Assembly (NCBI GenBank): GCA_016711325.1
Contig: JADJTH010000010.1
Span: forward strand, 329,020-393,019
Origin: Nigerium sp.
GTDB lineage: Bacteria > Actinomycetota > Actinomycetes > Propionibacteriales > Propionibacteriaceae
DNA length: 64,000 nucleotides
Direction of reading: 5' to 3'
The position numbers were made by a program, and so were the translations under genes. Under the pieces are notes generated by a model. It saw only the letters and a list, made by a program, of their open reading frames with translations, was not told the DNA's origin and did no database searches. Positions 1-9,832 of this stretch are shown in pieces (the first letter of the stretch is position 1; each line of letters starts with the position of its first letter).

Positions 1-123
<123 letters not shown>

Positions 124-164
124 ACTAGAGAGAGGAACTTCCGAGAGCCTGTTACCGTGCGGCA

Positions 165-392
165 GTGAGCGCGTCGCAAGAAGCCATCGAGACTGCCTGG
201 GGTCAGGTGGTGTTCGACTGCGGGTGCCCGGACATCTACTATTGCCCAGCCTCGATGGATGTCGAGTGCCCGCGGCACAGCGGGTTCGACCTCTGCTGCA
301 ACCTCCCTGCCGAACACATACCCCTGCCGCTCGATCTGCGGAGGACGATCCCTCATCCACCCCTCCCGACCGTGGAAGTGGCCGAGGAGTAG
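165..392 (+). CDS. Possible small Cys-rich protein
   Basis: A 75-residue frame opening with GTG. It has a cysteine-dense middle: a CxC pair near residues 19-21, single cysteines near 27 and 35, and a CC pair near 44-45, with a CPRHSGFDLCC stretch. This resembles small zinc-binding proteins of phages and actinomycetes. No strong ribosome binding site is visible and two other frames are open on the same strand. The remaining bases up to 672 contain nothing recognisable. The zinc-binding idea is inference from cysteine spacing only. Confidence 0.35.
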   Translation: MSASQEAIETAWGQVVFDCGCPDIYYCPASMDVECPRHSGFDLCCNLPAEHIPLPLDLRRTIPHPPLPTVEVAEE

Positions 393-672
393 CCGACTTC
401 CCACAAGCCTTGCTCGTGCCGCAGGTCCAGCATCCGTCCGGCTTCAACCCAGTTTGCGACGAGCCGGGCATCCAGCTACCCCTGCCGCCGAACCTGGTGC
501 CGGCGAGAACCCACCGGTTACGGACCATCCTTGCTGCGGCTAATTGAGGGCGGTCGTGCTCGGGTGACCGAAGCCGACAGGCTACCCTCGCACACCGCGG
601 CAGTACAGGTCGTTTGCGCCGGACGATCCGCGCTGGCCGTTTTAGTCCGGTGACTGTCGGCAGACTGGGTGC

Positions 673-1647
673 ATGGAACTCGGGCACGCGGCCTACTTTG
701 TCGGCAACCGTCCGCAGGTCACATGGGCCTGGGACCTTGTCGAGCGGAACTTGCGCTTCCTTCAAGGAATCGACGCCGGCTACTTCACTCACATCGCGTC
801 CACTCATGTCGGCCTGTTGGAGAGCGAAGATCGTCACTTCGCGGCAGCCGCTCTTCGTGTCGCCTACGGGCAGGCCACGGAGACACTCCTCGCCCTCGCC
901 GCGGCCGCAGTTCAGGCTCCTCAGTGTGTCGTTGGCTGGATGCTCTCCTACCGCAACGACGAACTCCTGGATGTCGTCCGCGGGATGATGTCCGCGAGCG
1001 ACGAACTCGAACGAGATCCGTCGGTTGCCGACCCGTCTCTTGAGGGTCTCGCCGAGTCAGTCATGAGCGCCACATCCTATGAACCAAGCAAGCGAGAACA
1101 GTTAGCGGCGGGTTTCGGCCGATTGTGGCGGCGCTTCGCAGCGGAGTTCCTCGACGAAATCGCAACAAGCGAGTACAACTCCTTCAAGCACGGCATGCGG
1201 GCGAGCCTGGGGGGCTTCACGCTGTCCATCGGCCCTGAAGCCGAGTTCGGTGTAGCGCCGGCCCCAGAAGCAATGCGGTCGCTTGGCGGAAGTGTCTTCG
1301 GATCAGCCTTCTACCGTTTGGAGAATCTGGACGGCCGGCTGCATCAGTTTCCGCGGCGAACCACGCGAAACTGGAGCCCCAGCGGGATGGTCTACGGCCT
1401 GCAGCTCATTGCCATGTCGATCCATGACATCGTCTCGTACCTTCGGATCACTGGCGGCGACGATCCCGCGAGATGCAGATTCGACACCCCGCTGGCCCCC
1501 GAGTCATTCGAACTGCCCTGGCAACAGCCCGTCGGGGTCACTTCCTCCAGCATGGACATCGTCGTCCGCAGAGACCACATCCAGCCGCTCTCGCGAGACG
1601 AAGTAGTGAAGCTCCTGGCTCAGACCAGACGACAAGAACCGATGTGA
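673..1647 (+). CDS. Hypothetical protein, 324 aa
   Basis: A long frame with third positions strongly G/C, so it is very likely a real gene. The product is soluble, mixed but mostly helical, with no signal peptide, membrane segment or recognised motif. The ATG at 673 has no obvious Shine-Dalgarno sequence. A short gap follows before a convergent membrane protein gene. I do not recognise the family. Confidence 0.6.
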   Translation: MELGHAAYFVGNRPQVTWAWDLVERNLRFLQGIDAGYFTHIASTHVGLLESEDRHFAAAALRVAYGQATETLLALAAAAVQAPQCVVGWMLSYRNDELLDVVRGMMSASDELERDPSVADPSLEGLAESVMSATSYEPSKREQLAAGFGRLWRRFAAEFLDEIATSEYNSFKHGMRASLGGFTLSIGPEAEFGVAPAPEAMRSLGGSVFGSAFYRLENLDGRLHQFPRRTTRNWSPSGMVYGLQLIAMSIHDIVSYLRITGGDDPARCRFDTPLAPESFELPWQQPVGVTSSSMDIVVRRDHIQPLSRDEVVKLLAQTRRQEPM

Positions 1648-1729
1648 CTGGGCCAAGCCCTCAGCGGCAGAACAGCGCGTTCTTCGGGTGGGTGGTTGCT
1701 GCGCGCGTTGAAGTGTTCCGGCGCACCGG

Positions 1730-2203
1730 CTAGAGCGGCCATCCGTAGGCGAGGGCCAGCACCCATGCCCAGCCGGCGGCGAGGAACCACGTCCAGGGCC
1801 GTCTGCCAGCCCTCAACGCGATGCCGGCCAGGGTGGCGATCGCTACCGCGCAGCCGAGGGCGAGCTCCGGTCGGTCGTAGAGGGTGACGAGCAAGGCTGC
1901 TGTGGGAACCCCCACCGGTGCTGCGATGAGCACGGCCTTCACCAGGTCGGGCATCCGGGAACGCACCGCAAGCGGGTACAGAACCACGAGGGCCGCGGCC
2001 AGCCCCAGCCGCAGACCGGTCTCCGGGGATGAGGCGTTCGGGTCGCCGTAGGGATCGGATGGACCCTGAACCGGGTCCAGCGCGGCATCCACGACCAGGT
2101 TCAGTACGAGCAACAGCCCAAACGCCAGCACCAGCACGGCGGGCACCAGGACCAGGACGACCGCAGCCCGAACCGCCACCCGGCGCCGAGGCTCCCCCTC
2201 CAT
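1730..2203 (-). CDS. Small integral membrane protein, 157 aa
   Basis: I chose the ATG at 2203 because a strong GAAGGAGG motif lies just upstream; the frame itself stays open to 2461. The protein starts with a short basic stretch followed by hydrophobic helices near residues 10-35, 60-78, 85-110, 113-133 and 137-155, so four or five membrane spans. A polar loop rich in D, P and S separates the first two. It is divergent from the hydrolase gene at 2445. Function unknown. Confidence 0.6.
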   Translation of the reverse strand: MEGEPRRRVAVRAAVVLVLVPAVLVLAFGLLLVLNLVVDAALDPVQGPSDPYGDPNASSPETGLRLGLAAALVVLYPLAVRSRMPDLVKAVLIAAPVGVPTAALLVTLYDRPELALGCAVAIATLAGIALRAGRRPWTWFLAAGWAWVLALAYGWPL

Positions 2204-2444
2204 GACCAGCCTCCTTCGGCCTGCCACGAGTCTAGAGGGGCCGACGAGGTGCCTGCCAATTGCCACGACCGCATGATCGCACCGCCCGATCAGCCCTCTC
2301 GACGGTCTACCGGACACCCGCCCACCCAGGATTGGTGGTTCCGCGTCCTCGGGCCGGCGCTCGAAAGGCCGCCGAGGACTAGACTCAGAGGTGGAGCCGC
2401 GGGCTCCCGTGGCGCCGGATCTTCTCCCTTTCCGGGGGTGCGTC

Positions 2445-4049
2445 ATGAGCAGCCACACCACGACGACCGGCCACCGGCGCGACCTGGCAGCCAGGCCTGG
2501 GGTTCGCGCGGGTGTGTTCAGTAATGGAATCGCCTACGACGTGATCGGTACTGGTTCGCGCACGGTGGTCTTCCTTCCCGGGGGTCCGGGGATCGTGCCG
2601 ATGGCGTGGAATCGGGTCGGCCGTACCTTGCTGGAGCCGTTGGCTGCGAGTGGGTACACGGTGTGGCGGTTGGCGCGCCGGAGCGGCATGCCGGCCGGGC
2701 ACAGTCTTGAGGACATGGCCGACGACGTCGCCAGGGTGATCGATGAGGCGTTCGGGGGGCGTGTGGACGTGGTCGTCGGGTTGTCGATGGGCGGGCTGAT
2801 CGCCCAGTTCCTCGCCGCCCGGCACCCGGATGCGGCCGGCCGGGTCGTCCTGCTGTCGGCGGCCGCAGTCCCGACCCCGGCGACCGTGGAGAGCACTCGA
2901 CGGGAGGGTGAGGCGTGGGGTCACGGCCGCTACAACGAGGCGGGAGCGGCGATGTTCGAGGATGTCCTGCCCGGGGAGCGGCTCGGCTGGCTCCGTCGCC
3001 TGCTGGGCGTGCCGATGGGACGCATGCTCGCGAAGTCACCAACGCACCCTGCCGACGTTCTCGTCGAGACCGCGGCGGTGATGGACGTCGACGCCCGGCC
3101 GGTGCTACCCGGGATCACCGCACCGGTCCTGCTGATCTACGGGGAGAAGGACACCTCCTTCGCCCCGGACGCCGTGGACGAGACCGCTCGGCTGATCCCG
3201 GACTGCACCCTGATCCGCTACTCCGAGCGCGGCCACGGCGGCGCGGCCTGGGACAAACGCACCCCCGGCCACATCCTCGACTTCATCACGGCGGGGCCAG
3301 ACGGCCGACTGGCGGCCACATCGATCGGCTCGCCCGCCGCGACGCGGCAGGTCGCCGTCGGGAATCTGCGCGGAGGGATGCTGGTCTCGCTCTTGAGCCG
3401 GCAGAGCAGCCTCCTGGCGCAGCGGTTCGGACGCCCGACGTCCGACGTCATGCGGCGCGAGATCCGTGAGGAATACCGGGCGCTGGTTCCGGGCCTGCCT
3501 GATCTGGGTGGTCGGCGCAATCCCGAATCGATGTCGCTGGTCCTGATGCCGTGGTCGCTCGCGCTGTACCGGGTGGTGCGACGCCACGGCGGGTCTGTCC
3601 AGGACGCCGGCGAAGTGCTCCACGACAGCGTCCAGGGGCTCTACGGGCGCATCCCGCAGCGGATGCGCCGTTCGATGGGCCGCTCCACCACCCGGGAGAG
3701 GGCGCAGGCCAAGGTCCGTTGGTTCGCTGAGAACCCCTATCCCGACAACTGGATCTATGAGTTCGTCGACGGGGACGGGCACGACTTCGACTTCGGCCTC
3801 GACGTCACCCAGTGCGCGATCGTCAACTACCTGCACGCGCAGGGCGCAGACGAACTCACCCCCTACCTCTGCGACCTCGACTACGTCACGTTCGCGGCTG
3901 TCGGCGTCGGGCTCACCCGCACCAGGACCCTGGCCTGGGGCTGCGACCGGTGCGACTTCCGGGTGACCAATCCCGGCACGACGACCAGCACCTGGCCCCC
4001 GCGCTTCCCGGAGCGCAGCTGCGGCCGTTCGGATGGAGAGGATCAGTGA
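2445..4049 (+). CDS. Alpha/beta hydrolase fused to an ATC-hydrolase-like domain
   Basis: A 534-residue two-domain protein. The first ~280 residues are an alpha/beta hydrolase: an oxyanion-type GGPG segment, the nucleophile elbow GLSMG, an acidic residue in LIYGEKD and the histidine in SERGHGG. The last ~200 residues resemble the L-2-amino-thiazoline-4-carboxylic acid hydrolase family, with a DFDFGLDVTQCAI segment, a CDLDYV segment and a terminal CDRCDF pair. The ATG at 2445 is preferred over an 18-codon upstream extension. Its stop overlaps the next start (TGATG), so it is probably translationally coupled to the SRPBCC gene. The substrate is unknown; the domain names are family-level matches made by eye. 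Confidence 0.75.
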   Translation: MSSHTTTTGHRRDLAARPGVRAGVFSNGIAYDVIGTGSRTVVFLPGGPGIVPMAWNRVGRTLLEPLAASGYTVWRLARRSGMPAGHSLEDMADDVARVIDEAFGGRVDVVVGLSMGGLIAQFLAARHPDAAGRVVLLSAAAVPTPATVESTRREGEAWGHGRYNEAGAAMFEDVLPGERLGWLRRLLGVPMGRMLAKSPTHPADVLVETAAVMDVDARPVLPGITAPVLLIYGEKDTSFAPDAVDETARLIPDCTLIRYSERGHGGAAWDKRTPGHILDFITAGPDGRLAATSIGSPAATRQVAVGNLRGGMLVSLLSRQSSLLAQRFGRPTSDVMRREIREEYRALVPGLPDLGGRRNPESMSLVLMPWSLALYRVVRRHGGSVQDAGEVLHDSVQGLYGRIPQRMRRSMGRSTTRERAQAKVRWFAENPYPDNWIYEFVDGDGHDFDFGLDVTQCAIVNYLHAQGADELTPYLCDLDYVTFAAVGVGLTRTRTLAWGCDRCDFRVTNPGTTTSTWPPRFPERSCGRSDGEDQ

Positions 4050-4537
4050 TGACGGATTTCACAAGGAGCTACGAGATCGGGATCGACGCATCCGTGCACG
4101 ACGTGTTCGAGTACTGCCGGGACCCGCGGCATGTCTTCGAGGGCTGGCCCGAGCTGAAGGTGACTGACGTGGTCATGACACCGGACGGGGTCGGCACCAC
4201 CGCACACATCGAGGCCAGGTTCATGAAGGGACTGGTGGTCGAGCAGGTCGAGCGCGAGTACAGCGAGGTCGTCCCCGACCAGCGGATCGTCAGCAAGGCC
4301 CACGCGACGGTGCGATTCGCGGGACGAACCAGGGAGCCCAACGCCCCGGTCTTCACCCTGCGGTTCGAACCCGACGCCGCCGGCACGAAGCTGGGCCTGG
4401 ACCTCCTCGAGAAGGACCTGAGCTGGTGGGCGAACCTCGTCGAATCGGCCAGTGGAGGGACCATCGCGAAGGACATGCGCCGCATGCTGGCGGCCATCAA
4501 GACCGGAGTGGAACGCCCGGCTGCTTCAGCAGCCTGA
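4049..4537 (+). CDS. SRPBCC-fold protein (polyketide cyclase/START-like), 162 aa
   Basis: The start overlaps the upstream hydrolase stop, and a GTG one codon earlier is an alternative. A GGAGAGG motif lies upstream. The protein begins with the typical SRPBCC pattern (YEIGIDASVHDVFEYCRDP, then WPELKV) and ends in a long amphipathic helix after SWWANLVESASGG. SRPBCC proteins bind hydrophobic ligands in a helix-grip pocket; some are cyclases or aromatases. The context between a hydrolase fusion and a methyltransferase gene suggests small-molecule tailoring. No catalytic residue can be assigned. Confidence 0.75.
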   Translation: MTDFTRSYEIGIDASVHDVFEYCRDPRHVFEGWPELKVTDVVMTPDGVGTTAHIEARFMKGLVVEQVEREYSEVVPDQRIVSKAHATVRFAGRTREPNAPVFTLRFEPDAAGTKLGLDLLEKDLSWWANLVESASGGTIAKDMRRMLAAIKTGVERPAASAA

Positions 4538-4604
4538 CCCGGCCCGAACGGGCCACGGGGGCTCCCACCTCGGGGGAGGCGCTTGGTGTGGTGTCGGAGG
4601 TTTG

Positions 4605-5471
4605 ATGACGGGGACGGTCCTGTTCGGCGGTGATCCGGTCGCGCAGACCCTGCTGATTCCGTTGTGGGCGCGGGTGGTGGAGCAGCACGAGTCCAGCCCG
4701 CTGTTGGAGGATCCTCTGGCTGCCCGGCTGGTCGAGGGCATCGATGCGGACTGGGACCGGATCGGGCTGTCGAGAGGCGACCTGGCGCAGATCGTGGTCA
4801 GGGCCAGGCAGTTCGACCGGTTCACCCGGGACTTCCTGACCAGGGAACCGGTGGCAACGGTGGTGCACATCGGGTGCGGCCTGGACACCCGGTTCCAGCG
4901 GGTCGACAACGGCTCGGTGCGCTGGTACGACCTGGACCTGCCGGCCGTGATCGACCAGCGGCGCCAGCTCATCCCCGAGTCCGACCGCGACCACTACCTG
5001 GCCACCTCAGTCTTCGACCGGGCCTGGCCGGACGACATCAGCGTCGAGACCGGCTCGCGGGTGATGTTCGTGGCCGAGGCCGTGCTGTGCTACTTCGAGA
5101 CCGATCAAGTCCGTGACCTGGTGCGCAGACTGCGCGACCGGTTCCCGGGCTCGGAACTGGTCAGCGACACCCACACACCGCACGCGCTGCGGATGGAGAA
5201 CCTCCACCTTGCCCTCATCCGGTCGCCGGCCCGAATGCGCTGGGGCGTGCGGGATCCGCGGGAACTCGAGTCGTGGGCTGCGGGGATCCGGTGGGTCGAA
5301 TCGTTCTCCTTCTTCGACGACATCGAACCGAGAATGGGCTTCCCCGCCTGGATCGCCCGAATCCCGCTCATCACGCACGCCACCGGCATCCACCGCTACC
5401 TCCTCGGCAACCCCCAGGAACAGAGAGATCACACGATCCCGACAAGTCCGGATGTGCACCCCAGCTCCTAG
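4605..5471 (+). CDS. SAM-dependent O-methyltransferase, LCM (leucine carboxyl methyltransferase) family
   Basis: 288 residues from an ATG preceded by GGAGG four bases upstream. SAM-binding features include VVHIGCGLDTRFQR near residues 86-99 and the YDLDLPAVIDQR segment after it, the standard LCM layout (GxGxDTR then D-x-P). It most likely methylates a carboxylate or hydroxyl of a small molecule. It lies 67 bases after the SRPBCC gene. With the downstream ISAs1 removed, it is only about 36 bases from the membrane protein gene at 6802. The duplication arm begins inside this gene, and its damaged second copy is at 63,507-64,000. Confidence 0.8.
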   Translation: MTGTVLFGGDPVAQTLLIPLWARVVEQHESSPLLEDPLAARLVEGIDADWDRIGLSRGDLAQIVVRARQFDRFTRDFLTREPVATVVHIGCGLDTRFQRVDNGSVRWYDLDLPAVIDQRRQLIPESDRDHYLATSVFDRAWPDDISVETGSRVMFVAEAVLCYFETDQVRDLVRRLRDRFPGSELVSDTHTPHALRMENLHLALIRSPARMRWGVRDPRELESWAAGIRWVESFSFFDDIEPRMGFPAWIARIPLITHATGIHRYLLGNPQEQRDHTIPTSPDVHPSS

Positions 5472-5506
5472 AATTGAGTGAGCGGGTTCCTGGCTCGAGG
5501 AGGAGT

Positions 5507-6790
5507 CAGGGCCCCGTCATTGTCGGGTTCTAGCTTGTCAGTAGGAGTTTGACGGCGCGTTTGACGTCTCTGGACACGGCGCGCAGGGCTGCGGCAATGT
5601 TGGATGCGCCGGCGAGTCTGTGGAGGCTGATGGCCAGGTTGCGCAGGGTGGCCATGTTTTCAGCACCGACGCCGGTCCTGATCCGGCACCTGTCCTCATC
5701 GAACGTGACGTCGCGGACCCAGTGGAGCTTGTCTTCGATGCCCCAGTGCCCACGAACCCAGTCAGCGACCCGGCTGGGTTGGGCAGCGGCCATGGTCTTG
5801 GAGCAGATGAGGTAGACCACCTCAACACGTGGTTTGCCGTTGGCGGTGGTGGTGCGACGCAGTTGCAGCACCTGCTGGGCGCCGGGAAAGCTGATCCAGG
5901 CCGGACACTGGACCGCCTTGATGGTCCGGGTGCTACGGCGGCCGTGGCCCTTCTGGGTCTCGGATTCACCGGGGACCTGGTTCCACGGCAGGGCCGCCAA
6001 CGCCTTGAACAGGTTCGGCTGGTTACCCTTCACGGTCAGCACGTAGTCGCCGCCACGCTCGGTGATGAAGGTGGCAGTGTCCCGCTGCGTATGGAGTGCA
6101 TCAGCGGTGACCACGACATCAGCCAGGTCCATCATGCCTAGCAGATCGCGGGTTGCTGGGATCTCGTTGGTCTTCGAATCCACCTTGACCTGGCCAAGCA
6201 CCAGGCCGGTGCCATGGGAGAGCGCCGAGACCAGATGCGGTGCCCGCTGCCCCGCGGCGCAGGCCCGGCGCACCGTCTTGCCATCGACAGCGATCACCTG
6301 CTGACCATCGATCCTGTCCCACCTGATCCTCATCCAAGCACCCAGCAGCATGCTGAACACGGCAGGATCGATGGCCTCGATCAGGCGGCGGATCGTCGGC
6401 TCGGAAGGGATCGCCGCTGGCATCCCGAGCTGGGCCAGCAGGTCGGCTCCGACGTCTTGGGCGAACTCCCCAGATCGCCGCCATCGACCGCCCACCCCCA
6501 ACCACTGCGGCCACAGCGAGGGCGAGGATGACATCCAGCCGATGGCGAAGGCCTCTGGGGTCTCTGGGATCGGGTAGAAGCGGGAACAGTTGGACGAGGG
6601 TGGCGGCACGCAGCAACGTCGGGTCGACGCGAGCGGCCGTGACAGGGGAAGATGTCACTGGACGCGGTCCTTCAATCAGGCTGGATGGTTTAGCGCTTCC
6701 CATCCTGAGCGCAAGGACCGCGTCCCCGTGCAGGACACGCCAACAAACCCCTAGTCAACCCACACTCTCACCGACCTTGACGGGACCCTG
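5507..6790 (-). mobile_element. ISAs1-family insertion sequence, copy A
   Basis: 1,284 bp bounded by imperfect inverted repeats: CAGGGCCCCGTCATTGTCGG at 5507 and, reversed from 6790, CAGGGTCCCGTCAAGGTCGG. Flanking 10-bp direct repeats GAGGAGGAGT at 5497-5506 and 6791-6800 are a target duplication of the length known for ISAs1. The duplicated target is the ribosome binding site of the gene at 6802. Confidence 0.93.
5530..6703 (-). pseudogene. ISAs1-family transposase, one frameshift
   Basis: A DDE transposase of about 390 residues with ISAs1 hallmarks: AVDGKTVRRA, VTADALHTQ, GGDYVLTVKGNQPN and WGIEDKLHWVRDVTFDED. The first ~75 residues (from 6703) and the rest are in different frames. The switch is near 6,472, where this copy has an extra G compared with the copy at 27,319. 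That looks like a homopolymer read error, so the element may really be intact. Confidence 0.85.
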
Positions 6791-6801
6791 GAGGAGGAGT
6801 C

Positions 6802-7191
6802 ATGATCGCTGGCCTGAGCGCGCTACTCGTTGCGGCACTGGTCCTGGGCGCGCTGATCATCGGCGACACCCGACGACGGACCGACGACCAAGGACCATGG
6901 CGGACACCCGGATGGATCTCCCTCGGCTGCGGCACCGCCGCCCTGCTCGCGGTGGCCGCACCGATGATCGGAAGCGCGATGGCCCCCGACGGGGTCGACC
7001 AGATCAGCAGGACCGCGCCGTGGCTGTACCCGGCCTCGATCACCCTCGGTCTGGTCGGCCTTGTCGCCGGCAGCTACGCCCTCGCCCGGCAACACCGGAC
7101 CTGGCAGGCCTGGACAGGACTGATCACCGGCGCGGTAGTAACCGCCTTCTGGCTCCTCTTCCTCATCGGCGAAGCCACCACCCCACACTAG
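6802..7191 (+). CDS. Four-helix membrane protein, 129 aa
   Basis: The ATG follows GGAGGAGTC. Four hydrophobic helices lie near residues 1-20, 38-58, 70-92 and 100-120, joined by short charged loops, and the C-terminus ends with HTPH-like polar residues. No family recognised. Before ISAs1 inserted, this gene lay about 36 bases after the methyltransferase gene, so both probably belonged to one operon. ISAs1 now separates it from that promoter. A damaged second copy is at 61,790-62,180. Confidence 0.65.
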   Translation: MIAGLSALLVAALVLGALIIGDTRRRTDDQGPWRTPGWISLGCGTAALLAVAAPMIGSAMAPDGVDQISRTAPWLYPASITLGLVGLVAGSYALARQHRTWQAWTGLITGAVVTAFWLLFLIGEATTPH

Positions 7192-7441
7192 ACATCCCGG
7201 GACCTCCTGCGACGGTGACACCACGCCCATCCGCAGCCGCGCCGCGTACCAACCCGACCCGGGGGCTCGAGCCTTGACCCTCACATCGGCATGAGCGGAA
7301 TGATCACGAGCCGGGTTGTGGTCTGTCGCGGTTCCGAGGCGGAGCTTGCTTGAGGCATGCCGCGGATGCGCTCCACGGCGTCGCTTTTGTTGACCCGGCG
7401 CCGGGGCGGCGTTCCCTATCCCGCCATGGAGACTCAGGTCC

Positions 7442-7720
7442 CTATCCGGCATCCTGACCCTGGGTGCGATAGCCCTGGCGAGAGATCGCCGCCTGGGCGT
7501 TGTCGAGCAGCGGCCCCACATGTTGCAGCAGGTCCGCGGCGTCGGTCAACGCGTTGACCGCGTGCGCGACCGAGTCCGCCGGATCGCGGCCGTCGTCTTC
7601 ATAGACGTCGAAGGTGGACAAAGACCGCTCCAGGCCCCGGGCGAGTTGGCCGAGCGCCTGGGCCATGCCGTACCCCGCGGCGCTCTGCAGGAACCCGAGC
7701 ACCCGATACTGGGCCGCCAG
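7442..7720 (-). pseudogene. Hypothetical gene, 5' end removed by an IS3 element
   Basis: The frame runs in from the IS3 boundary at 7720 and stops at 7442. It encodes a helical, soluble tail with leucine-rich stretches (GMAQALGQLARGLERSLS, AVNALTDAADLLQHV). The natural start is missing. Bases 7192-7441 hold no convincing gene. Family not recognised. Confidence 0.5.
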
Positions 7721-7750
7721 AAATTTTCCGGACTCGGTTATTGGTCGTTT

Positions 7751-8607
7751 TCAGGCGGCTATTGGACTACTGTGGTCGCCGTACAGGACTTCGTTGGGTG
7801 TCTTGTACCCGAGTGTTGAATGCAACCTGCGTTGATTATAGAACAACTCGATCCACCGCGCAATATCCTTGCGAGCAATCTCACGGGTCGGATAGTGGCG
7901 CCGGTTCACCAACTCCACTTTCAACGCGCCATTCGTCGACTCAGCCAGAGCATTATCGTAACATATCCCGGTACGCCCGACCGACCGACTCAACCCGAGC
8001 CGGTCGAGTACCGTGGCGTATTCATCGGAAGTGTAATTGCTTCCACGGTCCGAATGAAATACGGCATTCGGGGGAAGGGGGACGCGGCGGGCGGCCATAC
8101 GGATCGCGGCGGTGATCAACGGGGTCTTGTAGTTATCGTCCATGGCCCAGCCGATGATCGCACGCGAAAAGCAGTCGATGACCAACGCAACATACAACCA
8201 GCCCTCCGCGGTCGGCACATAGGTGATGTCACCCACGAGTTTCGCTCCGGCGGTGTCGCTGGTGAAATCACGCCCCACCAGGTCGGGGATGTCAGCCACC
8301 TGCGCAGCCTGCCTGGTGGTGCAGCGCCGCTTGCTGCGGGGCTGACAGCCAGCCACGCCACGCTCACGCATGACCGAGCGCACCGTGTCCGGGTGACAGC
8401 GCCGACCGGACCTGGCCAGGGCCGCGTGCATCCGCCGGTACCCATAGGTGCCGTCGTTGGCGTCGTGGAGGGCCTCGATGACATCACCAAGATCCGCACG
8501 CCATCGGGCCGTCGCCGACACCGGACGCTTCACCCATTCGTGATAGCCCGATCTCGACACGCCCAGCCAGCCACACATCTGCCGGACCTGGAACGTTCCC
8601 GGTTTGG
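7751..8607 (-). pseudogene. IS3(a) OrfB, C-terminal part (integrase core)
   Basis: Carries the rve integrase core: an IPDLVGRDFTSDTAGAKLVGDITY segment with the first catalytic D, then VFHSDRGSNYTSDEY with the second D, and an NALAESTNGALKVEL segment with the catalytic E. Its N-terminal ~25 codons lie beyond the inserted element, at 9864-9937. It is therefore non-functional as it stands. Confidence 0.85.
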
Positions 8608-8657
8608 TGGAGGGTGGGACATATTTCGCGGGTTCCTGATCTTGGGAGGAACCGACG

Positions 8658-8951
8658 ATGGGATCGACACGGAGGGCGTTCACGGAGGAGTACAAAGCGT
8701 CAGCGGTAGAGTTCGTGTTGAATGACGGACGCACGATCGCGGACGTGGCGCGCAGTATCGGCGTGCATGAGATGACCTTGGGGAAATGGGTGAAGAAAGC
8801 ACGAGACGCGCGAGACGGTGAACCGGTCCGGCCGTTGAACGAGGACGAGCGGGCCGAGCTGGAACGACTCCGCTCGGAGAACCGCCGCTTGAAGATGGAG
8901 GCCGAGTTCGCGAAAAAAGTAGCGGCCTGGTTCGCGAAAGACCAGCAGTGA
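8658..8951 (+). CDS. IS3(b) OrfA, HTH protein
   Basis: 97 residues. An N-terminal helix-turn-helix (AFTEEYKASAVEFVLNDG, then ADVARSIGVHEMTLGKWVKK) is followed by a leucine-zipper-like helix (ELERLRSENRRLKMEAEFAKK). This is the DNA-binding subunit that recognises the element ends. Its stop overlaps the orfB GTG start. An AAAAAA run at 8913-8918 could allow a -1 slip into orfB, since the orfB frame is open back to that point. Confidence 0.85.
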   Translation: MGSTRRAFTEEYKASAVEFVLNDGRTIADVARSIGVHEMTLGKWVKKARDARDGEPVRPLNEDERAELERLRSENRRLKMEAEFAKKVAAWFAKDQQ

Positions 8952-9832
8952 TCTTCGCTGCGATCGCGGACTGGGCCGAATCCAGGCAGTACCCCGTCGA
9001 GTTCATGTGTGCCGAGTTGGGCGTGTCGACCTCGGGCTACTACGCGTGGCGCCGGCGTCCGGTGTCGGAGCATGCTCGGGCCGATGAGGCGCTGCTGCGC
9101 CTCATCGGGGTGTTGTTCGACCGGTTGCAGGGCAACCCGGGGGTACGGCGGATGCACGCCGAGCTGGTGTCCCAGGGCCATCGGGTGGCGCGGAAGCGGG
9201 TGTGGCGGCTGATGAAGGCGGCTGGCTTGCGGGGACGCCACCCGCGGGCGTGGAAGAAGACCACGATCCACGGAGAACGGCCGGTGCCGGCCCCGGACCT
9301 GATCGGCCGGGACTTCACCGCGAAGAAGCGCGATCAGCGGTGGTGCGGCGACATCACGTACATCAAGAGTTGGGACGGGTGGGTGTACCTGGCGACCGTG
9401 ATCGACCTTCACTCGCGGCGGGTGGTCGGGTGGGCGGTCGCCGACCACATGCGCACCGAGCTGGTCACCGACGCCCTCACCATGGCCCTCAAGCAACGCC
9501 GACCCAAGGGCAAGGTCATATTCCATTCCGATCGCGGGACACAATATACGTCGCACGATTTCGCGACGTTCTGCAAGAAGAACAAGATCCGTCGTTCGTT
9601 GGGCCGGACGGGTATCTGTTACGACAATGCGGTCGCGGAGAGTTTCTTCGCGTCGTACAAGAAGGAACTCATCCACACCCGGCCCTGGCCGGACCTGAAA
9701 TCGGTGGTGAAGGCCACGTTCGAGTGGATCGAGATGTACTACAACCGCACCCGCAGGCATTCGACACTAGGCTATTTGACACCACACGAATACGAGCTAG
9801 GATTCAGAGACATCCACGAACTCGCGGCATAA
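8948..9832 (+). CDS. IS3(b) OrfB, DDE transposase
   Basis: 294 residues from a GTG overlapping the orfA stop. HTH_21-type N-terminal region, then an integrase core with RWCGDITYI (first D), IFHSDRGTQYTS (second D) and NAVAESFFASYKKEL (E). The C-terminus has YYNRTRRHSTLGYLTP, standard for IS3 transposases. This copy is intact and could be active. The right-arm copy is frameshifted. Confidence 0.88.
   Translation: MIFAAIADWAESRQYPVEFMCAELGVSTSGYYAWRRRPVSEHARADEALLRLIGVLFDRLQGNPGVRRMHAELVSQGHRVARKRVWRLMKAAGLRGRHPRAWKKTTIHGERPVPAPDLIGRDFTAKKRDQRWCGDITYIKSWDGWVYLATVIDLHSRRVVGWAVADHMRTELVTDALTMALKQRRPKGKVIFHSDRGTQYTSHDFATFCKKNKIRRSLGRTGICYDNAVAESFFASYKKELIHTRPWPDLKSVVKATFEWIEMYYNRTRRHSTLGYLTPHEYELGFRDIHELAA

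Noticed and set aside
7751..9760. A 669-residue minus-strand frame
   Set aside because: Its first half is the antisense of the intact IS3(b) transposase; only the part below 8607 is real OrfB.
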